Shown piece after piece: positions 1 through 7,435 of a stretch of 64,000 bases of DNA; the stretch's first letter is position 1, and every line of letters begins with the position of its first letter. The stretch lies in assembly GCA_017431145.1 (NCBI GenBank), contig JAFRLQ010000135.1, forward strand, positions 217,572-281,571, written 5' to 3'. The DNA comes from Clostridia bacterium. Its GTDB lineage: Bacteria; Bacillota; Clostridia; Christensenellales; Maliibacteriaceae. Made by a program: the position numbers and the translations under genes. Under the pieces are notes generated by a model. It searched no databases, had not been told where the DNA came from, and saw nothing but the letters and a program-made list of their open reading frames with translations.

Positions 1-206
1 CGTTCCTCGTTCAGAAGGATCTGATAGCCGGAGTCGTTTTCCGCAAGATAGCGCTTCATGATCGCGCCGATCTCGCCCTTGTATGTCATAAACCTATATG
101 CGCTCTCTTCGTCGACATCGATATCCCAGCCCGCGCAGCAGGTATGTCTGCAGGCGCCGGCCCTGCAATGAAATCCTCGGCTGAAAGCCGGCCAGCATTC
201 ACGCAT
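1..206 (-). CDS. FliB-like lysine-N-methylase family protein (N-terminal fragment)
   Basis: Only the first 68 codons are in the window; the gene continues past base 1. The start ATG (206-204) has a GGGGGA ribosome binding site five to ten bases upstream. The N-terminus is cysteine-rich, with a pattern FHCRAGACRHTCCAGWDIDV followed by an acidic/aromatic stretch. This resembles the F-x-C-x-G-x-x-C-x-D-T-C-C-x-G-W start of FliB-type proteins, which methylate flagellin lysines in enterobacteria and are widespread as uncharacterised proteins in Clostridia. The cysteines probably bind a metal or an iron-sulfur centre, which is inference. No flagellar gene is nearby. The catalytic part is outside the window, so function is not claimed. 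Confidence 0.6.
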   Translation of the reverse strand, partial: MRECWPAFSRGFHCRAGACRHTCCAGWDIDVDEESAYRFMTYKGEIGAIMKRYLAENDSGYQILLNEE

Positions 207-228
207 AATACTATCCCCCGTTTTCGAT

Positions 229-558
229 TTATGGTTCAAGATACGTGATCTTTTTTCCCTTTTCCCTTGCGTATTCGATCTCCGAAGCCGTGCTTTCCCC
301 GATATATCCTCCGACATTGATAACAAAGATCTCGTCTGCCATATCGATCTTCTGCTTATGCATGTCATCCAGCATCTGTTTGGTCTTCGTGAGTGTTCCC
401 TCGTCCATGTTTTCCCACACTTCGCTGTCTCCCGCATGTCCGAAAAGCCCGACACTGATCACGATATTTCCTTCCAGCGTCAGACGCTTCTGTTCACGCA
501 GAAACGCTTCTTTGAATCTTGTGCTCCCGCAGAGCGTGATCACGTGAAATCTGTCCAT
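229..558 (-). CDS. DUF4406 / nucleoside 2-deoxyribosyltransferase-like protein
   Basis: This is a 109-residue cytosolic protein. The start reads FHVITLCGSTRF, the typical first beta strand and loop of the nucleoside 2-deoxyribosyltransferase-like fold (DUF4406 and MazG-neighbour proteins). Near the C-terminus, the segment EIFVINVGGYIGESTASEIE carries the conserved G-Y-I-G-E-S-T-x-x-E-I pattern of that family. These proteins are thought to bind nucleotides or nucleosides; the reaction is unknown for most. It lies 12 bases downstream of the small deformylase-like gene and is probably co-transcribed with it. The family assignment is fairly safe, but substrate and role are not known. Confidence 0.7.
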   Translation of the reverse strand: MDRFHVITLCGSTRFKEAFLREQKRLTLEGNIVISVGLFGHAGDSEVWENMDEGTLTKTKQMLDDMHKQKIDMADEIFVINVGGYIGESTASEIEYAREKGKKITYLEP

Positions 559-570
559 TGTTTCTTCCCT

Positions 571-987
571 CTAAATCAGTATTCCGTTCGTGTGGTCTAT
601 TTCATGCTGTACGACCTGTGCCGTCCACCCGGAAAACACTCTGGTCCGTACGGACCAGCCAGGGTCTCTGTAGCGAACTTTGATCATCCTGTACCGCACC
701 GTTTCCCGTTCACCGCTCAGCGAAAGGCACCGCTCTCTTGTCCGGAAGGCGCCGTGCCGTTCCATGATCTCCGGGTTGCACATCAGGACCGGAACAGCAT
801 TCTCATCAAAAAAGGCGATCATGCATTTTGCTTCGCCGATCATATTCGCAGCCATTCCGGCACAGACCTCCCTGTTTGACTGCAGCGTCTCAATGAGATC
901 CTGTCCCGTCGTCAGAACGTCCGCATGTGTTGCCGCTGCGGATTTTCTGGAAAGAAACAGCGGATCATGAATCACCGGTCTGACCAT
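571..987 (-). CDS. Divergent peptide deformylase-like protein
   Basis: This is a 138-residue protein; the start ATG at 987 follows GGAGGAAAACGAAACG. All three deformylase motifs are recognisable. Motif 1 is G-M-A-A-N-M-I-G (residues 44-51, canonical GxGLAAPQxG). Motif 2 is E-R-C-L-S (85-89, canonical EGCLS, so Gly becomes Arg). Motif 3 is HEIDH (128-132, canonical HExxH). The metal ligands Cys87, His128 and His132 and the catalytic Glu129 are present, so metal binding and hydrolysis look possible. The peptide-binding loops differ from the true housekeeping deformylase encoded at 56894-57376. Removal of formyl groups from N-terminal methionine is the family reaction. This paralogue may have a different preference or a protective role, which is inference. 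Confidence 0.75.
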   Translation of the reverse strand: MVRPVIHDPLFLSRKSAAATHADVLTTGQDLIETLQSNREVCAGMAANMIGEAKCMIAFFDENAVPVLMCNPEIMERHGAFRTRERCLSLSGERETVRYRMIKVRYRDPGWSVRTRVFSGWTAQVVQHEIDHTNGILI

Positions 988-1057
988 CGTTTCGTTTTCC
1001 TCCAAAAAACCGGGGTATGCATTCTGCATACCCCGCCATTGTTCCGATTGTTTTCTG

Positions 1058-2188
1058 TTATTCCAATGCATCCGCGCAGCGCGCAAGCAGCGAAATGATC
1101 GGCAGCGACTGCGGGCATGCACCTTCGCACTGTCCGCAACTGAGGCACTCGGAAGGTTTCGCCGCTCCGTCGATCGCCTTGGCGAAGTCTCTCGGCGCAC
1201 GCATCATATCATTCATGAGATACTTGTTCATCGCGGCAAAAATCTCAGGGATCCTCATGCCGACCGGGCATCCCGCGACACAGTAATGACATGCCGTGCA
1301 TTTGATCTGCTCGATTTTAGCGAGTTCTTCCTGCGCTTTTTTGATCACGTCCTGTTCCTCCTGCGTCAGAGGTTTGAATTCCTTCATATAGGACACATTG
1401 TCCTGCACCTGCGCAAGATTCGACATTCCGGAAAGCGTTGCGATACATCCGTCAAGAGAAGCCGCAAAGCGGATCGCCCAAGATGCGTTCGACACATCCG
1501 GATTCGCTGCTTTCAGTACAGCTGCGACAGGCGCCGGAGGATTCGCAAGATTCCCGCCTTTTACGGGCTCCATGATGACGAACGGGACTTTGTGCTTCGT
1601 CGCGACCGCCACGTTTCTGCCGGATGCAACAGTCTCATCGTTCCAGTCTGCGTAATTGATCTGAAGCTGAATGAACTCAACGTCCGTGTGTTCCGTAAGA
1701 AGTTTATCCAGCAATTCAGGAGTGCCGTGGAAGGAGAATCCCCAGTGTTTGATCTTTCCTTCCGCTTTCAGCTGTCTGACATAATCAAACAGATGATAGT
1801 TCTCATAAACGTCGATGTTGTTGTTCTGGATCGCGTGCAGAAGATAGAAATCAAAGTAGCCCGCGCCTGTACGCTCAAGAGAGATCTCAAACTGCTTTTT
1901 GACCTCTTCTTCCGTGGGGCTGCCCAGCCAAGCATTCATCTTGGTCGCAACCGTAAACGAATCTCGCGGATAGCGGTCGATCAACGCAGCTTTCAGCGCG
2001 CGTTCGGAATCTCCTCCGTCATACACATACGCCGTATCGAAATACGTCAGCCCCGCCTCCATAAACGTATCGACCATGAGTTTTGTCTGTTCGATATCGA
2101 TCTTTCCGTCTCCCAGTTTCGGCAGACGCATAAAGCCAAAACCCAGTTTTCCGAAATCCTTGCCTAAATACTCACCATAAGAACCCAT
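1058..2188 (-). CDS. Aldo/keto reductase with C-terminal 4Fe-4S ferredoxin domain
   Basis: The 376-residue protein has an aldo/keto reductase barrel over about residues 10-285. It shows the early FGFMRLP and TYFDTAYVYDGG segments (the latter carrying the catalytic Asp/Tyr), with the barrel lysine in VATKMNA and the histidine in FYLLHAI. The last 90 residues carry two cysteine clusters, CTACHYCVAGCP and CLSCGQCEGACP, which should bind 4Fe-4S clusters. This fused form is common in anaerobic Firmicutes and suggests ferredoxin-linked rather than purely NADPH-linked chemistry. The substrate is unknown. A TATAAT box upstream (minus strand, 2261-2256) suggests its own promoter. The start ATG is preceded by GGGGGG at about ten bases. 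Confidence 0.9.
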   Translation of the reverse strand: MGSYGEYLGKDFGKLGFGFMRLPKLGDGKIDIEQTKLMVDTFMEAGLTYFDTAYVYDGGDSERALKAALIDRYPRDSFTVATKMNAWLGSPTEEEVKKQFEISLERTGAGYFDFYLLHAIQNNNIDVYENYHLFDYVRQLKAEGKIKHWGFSFHGTPELLDKLLTEHTDVEFIQLQINYADWNDETVASGRNVAVATKHKVPFVIMEPVKGGNLANPPAPVAAVLKAANPDVSNASWAIRFAASLDGCIATLSGMSNLAQVQDNVSYMKEFKPLTQEEQDVIKKAQEELAKIEQIKCTACHYCVAGCPVGMRIPEIFAAMNKYLMNDMMRAPRDFAKAIDGAAKPSECLSCGQCEGACPQSLPIISLLARCADALE

Positions 2189-2255
2189 TTAATCAAAACC
2201 CCCCTGTTTCATTCCACATTCTGCCTTGACTGATGCAGAACAATACTTTAAAACC

Positions 2256-2261
2256 ATTATA
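2256..2261 (-). promoter_or_regulatory. Putative -10 box of the aldo/keto reductase promoter
   Basis: The minus strand reads TATAAT here, about 70 bases before the start codon at 2188, in the 87-base gap after the Thg1-like gene. No good -35 box is visible. An inverted repeat TTCTGC/GCAGAA lies between it and the gene. Confidence 0.3.
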
Positions 2262-2275
2262 CATTTTTTTGTCTT

Positions 2276-3043
2276 TCAGTACACATCATCAGCCAGAAAT
2301 CCGACGATAAACTCCGCATACTCCATACCGAACGGGATCTCCTCATCGCATTTCAGCATCCGCCTCTGCGTGACCGTCTTTTCTCCGGTCAGGGGATTCA
2401 GTCCCTGTTTCTCGGTTACAGACCAGTAAACACCGATCCCTCTTTTCTGCCAGGACGGAAGCTTGTCAAAATTGATGCCCCTTGAAAACAGCAACTCGTT
2501 TTTATCTGAAACCGACTTTCCCTTCAGGTACTGCGTCGCCTGATCCGCGTTCATTCCCTCACTGCGCAGCAGCCAGTACGCATGACCGTTCATTGCGTTT
2601 CGATGCGCATCCTCCTGACGCCACATAAAATAATCCTGCACGCGTTCCTTCGTCGGAAGCGGGATCATCCTGCAGTCAAAAACGGCCGGCTGTCCGAGCT
2701 GAACAGAAAACACGGCACTTGCCTGTCCGGCAAGAATAGAATTGTATTTCCTCGTTTTTCGCCCGAACGCTGTTTCATCCGGATGAAACAGCAGTGAGAT
2801 CTCATCGCTCTGCGTATATCCGTAAACCACCCGAAAACCACAGTCCATCAACGCCTCCGCCGTTTTGACCATCATTTCCTTGAAACGCACGTCGTAAGGC
2901 GCATCAAAATGACAGATCTCACGGGTGAGCCTTGAGAAACTCCGTCCGTCGATCCGCGCAGCCATATAGATCTCAGGCAGAATCCTTTGGTCGAGAGACT
3001 GTTCATAAGGTCTCATTCTTTTGTCGATCTCTTCAAAATTCAT
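2276..3043 (-). CDS. Thg1-like protein (tRNA 3'-5' polymerase family)
   Basis: The 255-residue protein matches the tRNA-His guanylyltransferase superfamily. ARIDGRSFSRLT (residues 29-40) carries the first metal-binding Asp32-Gly33, and YTQSDEISLLF (76-86) carries the second catalytic Asp80. KYNSILAG follows at 99-106. Where eukaryotic Thg1 has the HINxxYN motif, this protein has QEDAHRNAMN (143-152), as in bacterial and archaeal Thg1-like proteins. Those add nucleotides in the 3'-5' direction to repair tRNA 5' ends rather than adding G-1 to tRNA-His. It is the last gene of a tightly coupled set, and its start overlaps the PIN gene by 11 bases. The family assignment is confident; a repair role is inference from family and neighbours. 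Confidence 0.92.
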   Translation of the reverse strand: MNFEEIDKRMRPYEQSLDQRILPEIYMAARIDGRSFSRLTREICHFDAPYDVRFKEMMVKTAEALMDCGFRVVYGYTQSDEISLLFHPDETAFGRKTRKYNSILAGQASAVFSVQLGQPAVFDCRMIPLPTKERVQDYFMWRQEDAHRNAMNGHAYWLLRSEGMNADQATQYLKGKSVSDKNELLFSRGINFDKLPSWQKRGIGVYWSVTEKQGLNPLTGEKTVTQRRMLKCDEEIPFGMEYAEFIVGFLADDVY

Positions 3044-3440
3044 CTTTCTCCTCCAGATATCCGCGCGGCGAAACGATCCCTTCTTCTTCCGGGTAATGCT
3101 TCATGTTCCCCGTGATCAGGGTCGCTCCGTACAGTTCCTTCGCCGCAAGATACAGTTCATAGATTTCCTGATCCTTCGGATCATTCAGTTTCCGGCCTTC
3201 TCTTCTTTCCCTGCATACACATGCAGCCTTGTCTATTATCTCCAGCAGACCGGACACGCGCACTGTATCGAAATGAAACTTGTCCCGAAACAGCACTTTT
3301 TCATATTCATTTCTCAGGTACGGATTCACGACCGGGACTAGTTTCCCGCATTTTACATCATCAATGACAAGATCCGGAACGGATCCCTGTTTCAGAAGCG
3401 CTGAAATCAGGACGTTCGTATCGATTACCGCTTTCTTCAC
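3033..3440 (-). CDS. PIN-domain ribonuclease (PIN_3 type)
   Basis: This is a 135-residue protein read from a GTG start at 3440. The start is chosen because AGGAGA lies five bases upstream and GTGA overlaps the stop of the HD gene, a classic coupled junction; the longer ATG start at 3470 has no such signal. It has the PIN fold signature: DTNVL near the N-terminus (Asp7), Glu45 in LRNEYE, Asp90 in NDPKDQE, and the final LITGN-x-KHYP block typical of PIN_3 proteins. The acidic residues would bind Mg and cleave RNA. Relatives are often annotated as toxin components, but no antitoxin gene lies beside it. Its neighbours are an HD hydrolase upstream and a Thg1-like polymerase downstream, which overlaps it by 11 bases. 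Confidence 0.85.
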   Translation of the reverse strand: MKKAVIDTNVLISALLKQGSVPDLVIDDVKCGKLVPVVNPYLRNEYEKVLFRDKFHFDTVRVSGLLEIIDKAACVCRERREGRKLNDPKDQEIYELYLAAKELYGATLITGNMKHYPEEEGIVSPRGYLEEKDEF

Positions 3441-4129
3441 AGGTTCTCCTGTTCCCGGCCTTTTTTGCATGCAGCCGTCTTGATATCTTCACCCGCGTTT
3501 TCAGCAAAGAATTCCTTCAGGTACTCTTCCATGAACGCGGTGCGTCTTCGCGCGACAGCTTTTGCCGTTTCCGTATTCATGAGTCCCTCAAGCAGAAGAA
3601 GCTTTTCATAGAAATGACCGATCGATGATGATCTGCTCTGATAATAACGCTCTCTGTCCAGTTCGGGATCCGGCACTTCATCAGGATCATAAATGGCTCT
3701 TCCTGATCTTCCGCCGTAGGCGAACGCACGCGCGATACCGACTGCCCCAAGCGCATCCAGTCTGTCGGCATCCTGGACGCACATGCCTTCAACCGTAGAC
3801 GGACGAACAGAATCTTTCCCCGCAAACGAGACTTCACGGATGATCGTAAGGATCCGTCCGGTCTCTTCCATGCCGCATCCGTTCTTTTTCAGGAATACGC
3901 GGGCACGTTCCAGACTGTCAGACGTTTCTGCGGAGATCTTCCTGTCATCCACGTCGTGCAGAAGAGCAGCCAGTGCAACAGTAGTCATATCTGCAGCTTC
4001 CTGTCGGGCCAGCAAGCATGCAGTTTCATACACTCGCAGCGTGTGCGCATAATCATGCCCGGTATTCTCGCCCGCCAGTAGTTCTTTCACATATTCTTTT
4101 GTCTTTCCGATCAGTTCAGCGTTACTCAT
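3437..4129 (-). CDS. HD-domain phosphohydrolase (YpgQ/YedJ-like)
   Basis: This is a 230-residue cytosolic protein. The metal-binding pattern is complete: HDYAHTLRV (His25 and His29), LAALLHDVDD (His58-Asp59), then VQDADRLDALGAVGIARAF with the later aspartate, and a YGGRSGRAIYD block seen in the YpgQ/YedJ group. Members characterised in Bacillus hydrolyse nucleotides such as dGTP or release pyrophosphate; the substrate here is not known. It overlaps the PPK2 gene upstream by 8 bases and the PIN gene downstream by 4, so the four genes should be translated together. The C-terminal 30 residues are charged and extend beyond the domain. Confidence 0.87.
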   Translation of the reverse strand: MSNAELIGKTKEYVKELLAGENTGHDYAHTLRVYETACLLARQEAADMTTVALAALLHDVDDRKISAETSDSLERARVFLKKNGCGMEETGRILTIIREVSFAGKDSVRPSTVEGMCVQDADRLDALGAVGIARAFAYGGRSGRAIYDPDEVPDPELDRERYYQSRSSSIGHFYEKLLLLEGLMNTETAKAVARRRTAFMEEYLKEFFAENAGEDIKTAACKKGREQENL

Positions 4130-5003
4130 CGTCTTCCGCCAGAAGAATCTCTTTGCATTTTGCCAGTTCTACCCGCTGCTGTTGCGTGATCACCGGATAT
4201 TTTGAATCGCATTCCTCGATCGTATGGATCATGATCTCGGTAAACAGATATCTGGTGAACCACTTATTATCCGCAGGGATCACATACCACGGACTGTGTT
4301 TCGTCGCAGTCCGGTTGATCGTATCCTCATATGTCTTCATGAAAACATTGAATCTGCTCCTGTCCGCAAGATCTCCGGCATTGAATTTCCAGTTTTTCTC
4401 CTCGCGATCGATCCTTTCGAGGAAGCGTTCTTTCTGTTCCTCCTTTGACACATGAAGAAACACTTTGACGACTCTGTAGCTGTTTTCATAAAGATATTCT
4501 TCAAAATCGCGGATCTGCCTGCACCTTTTTTCAAAGAAAGTATCCATATCATCATGAAGCACGCGGTCCGCCATCGCGTATTTGTCTTTCAGTTCATTCA
4601 CTTTGACCGTAACGACATCCTCATAATGACTGCGGTTGAAAATGGCGATATGTCCGCGTTCGGGAAGGCGTTTTACGATGCGCCAGAGGTAATCATGTGA
4701 CAGTTCCTCCGAAGTCGGCGCTTTGAAGCCGTATGCCGTGACCCCCTGCGGGTTCAGTGTATCGCACGCGTGCCGGATCAGGGAATCCTTTCCCGACGCA
4801 TCGATCGCCTGGATGACGAATACGATCCCCTCCTTCCCGTCCGCATAGAACCTGTCCTGCAGAAGCGCGAGTTTTTCCTTGTTTTTCTTGAATGCAAGAA
4901 GGATATCTTCCTTCTTCTCCTTTGTCTTTTTGTCCGCGTACGTTTTTCTTTCCTCGAGAACGAGTTTTTCTTTTCCGTCGATCCTGTATTGTCCGAGTTT
5001 CAT
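4122..5003 (-). CDS. Polyphosphate kinase 2 family protein (PPK2)
   Basis: The 293-residue reading starts at ATG 5003, which follows GGAAGGGAG; the longer in-frame start at 5075 would run into the upstream kinase gene. The P-loop is FVIQAIDASGKDS (residues 62-74), followed by the PPK2 lid and binding segment IFNRSHYEDVVTVKV (121-135). Length and motifs fit the one-domain PPK2 family. Such enzymes transfer phosphate between polyphosphate and NMP or NDP; sequence alone does not tell which nucleotide class this one uses. It is the first of four overlapping genes PPK2-HD-PIN-Thg1. A polyphosphate-driven supply of nucleotides to the Thg1-like polymerase is a reasonable but untested idea. Confidence 0.92.
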   Translation of the reverse strand: MKLGQYRIDGKEKLVLEERKTYADKKTKEKKEDILLAFKKNKEKLALLQDRFYADGKEGIVFVIQAIDASGKDSLIRHACDTLNPQGVTAYGFKAPTSEELSHDYLWRIVKRLPERGHIAIFNRSHYEDVVTVKVNELKDKYAMADRVLHDDMDTFFEKRCRQIRDFEEYLYENSYRVVKVFLHVSKEEQKERFLERIDREEKNWKFNAGDLADRSRFNVFMKTYEDTINRTATKHSPWYVIPADNKWFTRYLFTEIMIHTIEECDSKYPVITQQQRVELAKCKEILLAEDDE

Positions 5004-5019
5004 TTCTGCACTCCCTTCC

Positions 5020-6495
5020 TCACTGAAGATATCCTTTCGCTTCAAGCCATGCGCGCCCCGTGTCCAGATGTTCATTCCGCTTGGGCAGATACTCTTTCAT
5101 TTCACAGACACCGGTCGATTCTCTGCGCATATCGTCGAGCGATTCCAGCCTGCCCTGCGCATAAAACTGTACCAGCAGGTTTCCCAGGCATGTTGCCTGT
5201 GGGTCTCCTGCCCGGACCTTCATGCCGCTCGCGTCTGAAATCATCTGGCAGAGAAGCGCATTTCTGCTTCCGCCCGAAATTGCCGTGACCGCACTGTAAT
5301 CATATTTGTCCGTGATCTGTTTCAACCTGTCCAGCGACCATGCGATCGTAACGGCTTAGGACTCAAAGATGACACGTGCGATCTCGCCCACTGTCTGCGG
5401 TACGGTCTGCCCGGTCTCACGGCAGAACTCCTGCACTCTTTCAGGCATATCGTCGCAAGCCATCATCAGACGGCTATCGTAGATATTCAAAAACGCGTCC
5501 GTTTTTACCTGTGCGGCCATGCTGATCAGTTCACCGTGCCCGATGGAGGAATCGTTTTTTCTCCAGACCTTCAGGCATTCAGACAGAAGGAAAAAACCAG
5601 GTACGTCGCTCAGGAGAAGATACTTTCCCGGCCAGACGGGAACATTCTTGTATTTATATTTCCATGCAAGGTCGCTAATCACGGGCTGATCCAGTTCTGC
5701 GCCCGGATTGATCGTCGTTCCCATCGAAAGATACAGCTGATTCCCGTCAAATCCCGGCGCTGAGATCAGCGCTGTGGAGGAATCAAACTCCACCGTGTGC
5801 ACAAATCTGCAGTTGGGACAGTTCGTTTCCCTCGCCACCGACGGCAACAGCGGCGCGCCCCAGTCCCCCGGTTCCTCGACTTTCGGGAGCATATGCAGCG
5901 GGATCCCCAGTTTCTCCAGCAGCGGTCTGTTCCATTCCTGAAAATACCTGTCCATCATCACAGATGCGCCTGCCATCGAGCGTTCCAGCGTCATCCTTCC
6001 GGTCAGCATGAATTCCATGAGTCCGGAAAGCTGCAGAAAAACGGTGTTCATTTCGGGAACGATTTCCCCTGATGCAATGTCACAGGCAAATTTACAAATG
6101 ACATTGCCGCCCAGAGGATAAACGCCCGTCTCCCGGTAAAGATCATACAGTGAGATCTTTTCCTCGATATACGTCTTCCAACCTGCGTAATGGCCGTCAC
6201 GCGCGGAAGCAGCATATGTTCCCAATCCTCCGTTGCGGTTGACAAACGCGTATGCTCCGCTGGTCCCGTCCACACCAATGCAGATCACATCCCCCAGTTC
6301 GGAAAACTCGCGCATCACCTTTTTCAGTTCCGCGAACACATAAAACAGATCCCAGTACAGTCTCCCGTTGATCTCCACGAATTCGTTTTTGATGACCTTC
6401 TCCGACAGTATCTCCAAAGAGCCGCCGTCCATCGTTGCGGCAAGCACCTTTCCTCCGGAATTACCCATATCCAGTGCAACGGTGATCTTTCGCAT
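5020..6495 (-). pseudogene. rhaB: Rhamnulokinase-like FGGY kinase, interrupted by one in-frame stop
   Basis: The reading starts at ATG 6495 behind AGGAGGAG. It runs 379 codons to TAA at 5358-5356, then continues in the same frame to a natural stop at 5020, about 490 codons in all, the usual rhamnulokinase length. The first part has the ATP-binding start TVALDMGNSGGKV and the catalytic-Asp region VEFDSSTALIS with LYLSMGTT after it. The part after the stop holds the second ATPase lobe, including ISGGSRNALLCQMISDA and the DPQATCLGN segment. TAA replaces what is probably a leucine codon (one base from TTA). Without the second lobe the kinase cannot work. It sits between an aldose epimerase and PPK2. 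A recent nonsense mutation or a sequence error are the options. Confidence 0.85.
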
Positions 6496-6509
6496 CTTTT
6501 CTCCTCCTG

Positions 6510-7394
6510 TCATCCTTTTGCTGAATCGATTCGGATCGTGTAGCAATAGGTCCTGCTTCCGGCCGGTTTCAGGCACTGGTCATACTCCCGCTCCTCTATG
6601 CTTCCCTCAAACGTATCTCTGTCCGCTCTTCCGAACCAAGGTTCGATACAAACGAACGGCGCACGTTTTCCCGCGGGAGACCAGAGTCCGAAAAGCGGGC
6701 TGTCGAACAGGACCGTCAGATACGCATTTTTATCCGGTCCGCAAAGGCTAACGCGTCTGCACTGCGCGTTTTCAACGATCAGCGCGTCTTTATCAAACAT
6801 ATCGTCCCTGATCCGCACAAACCCTTTCTGCGTCTGCAGCGTAAAGATTTCCTCTTTCACGAGCCCATTCTCATCGAGCAGCCCGTATTCGAGCGATCCT
6901 TCCCTGTCAAAAAGAAACATATAATCCGATCTTTTTCCGTCCCCGAGCGGACAGTTGAAAGCCGGATGCCCGCCGATCTGATAGTGAAGTTCCCCGTTTC
7001 CCGTATTCGTCACCTTCCAGGTCGTTTTGACTGTGTTGCCGTTCAGTTCATACCCGATCTCAAGACAGAAATCATACGGATACCGTTTCCTGGTCTCCGC
7101 ATCGGAATCCAGGCGAAACAGCAGTCTGTTTTCTGTCTGTTCTTCCAGTCTGAATTCCATATCCCGCGCGAAGCCGTGCTGTCCCATCGGACAGGGCTTC
7201 CCGCCGATGAGAAGCGTTTTGTTTTTCGCATTCCCGACAATGGGAAAGAGCACCGGTGCATGCCGTTTCCAGAATTCTGGATCTGCCTGCCACAGATATT
7301 CAAGGCCGTCTTTGGCAGATCGGATACTGACGAGTTCACCGCCCGCGGTTTCCGCTTCCACCGTCAGAAAACTGTTTTTCAGTTCATATCTCAT
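6510..7394 (-). CDS. Aldose 1-epimerase family protein (LacX/YihR-like)
   Basis: The 294-residue reading starts at ATG 7394, eight bases after GGGAG; a GTG three codons earlier lies too close to that site. The beta-sandwich epimerase features are present: the substrate region PVLFPIVGNAKN, the histidine in MGQHGFAR, the second conserved histidine in IGGHPAFNCPLG, and the late glutamate in VCIEPWFGRAD. Galactose mutarotase-like enzymes interconvert alpha and beta anomers of sugars; this LacX-like branch has unclear substrates. It is 14 bases upstream of the broken rhamnulokinase gene and is likely co-transcribed with it, which points to a deoxysugar or aldose catabolic unit. Confidence 0.88.
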   Translation of the reverse strand: MRYELKNSFLTVEAETAGGELVSIRSAKDGLEYLWQADPEFWKRHAPVLFPIVGNAKNKTLLIGGKPCPMGQHGFARDMEFRLEEQTENRLLFRLDSDAETRKRYPYDFCLEIGYELNGNTVKTTWKVTNTGNGELHYQIGGHPAFNCPLGDGKRSDYMFLFDREGSLEYGLLDENGLVKEEIFTLQTQKGFVRIRDDMFDKDALIVENAQCRRVSLCGPDKNAYLTVLFDSPLFGLWSPAGKRAPFVCIEPWFGRADRDTFEGSIEEREYDQCLKPAGSRTYCYTIRIDSAKG

Positions 7395-7435
7395 ACCTTT
7401 CACTCCCGTTATTCAAGATATTGTTTCAGGCTCAT

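Noticed and set aside
1286..2167. A 293-codon plus-strand frame opposite the aldo/keto reductase
   Set aside because: Shadow of the minus-strand gene; basic, low-complexity, no known domain.
3033..3440. PIN gene as toxin of a toxin-antitoxin pair
   Set aside because: No small antitoxin gene is adjacent; both neighbours are enzymes. Kept as a PIN ribonuclease only.
5020..5325. A separate 101-residue protein
   Set aside because: It is in frame with and completes the rhamnulokinase upstream; it lacks a ribosome site and is the lost C-terminal lobe.
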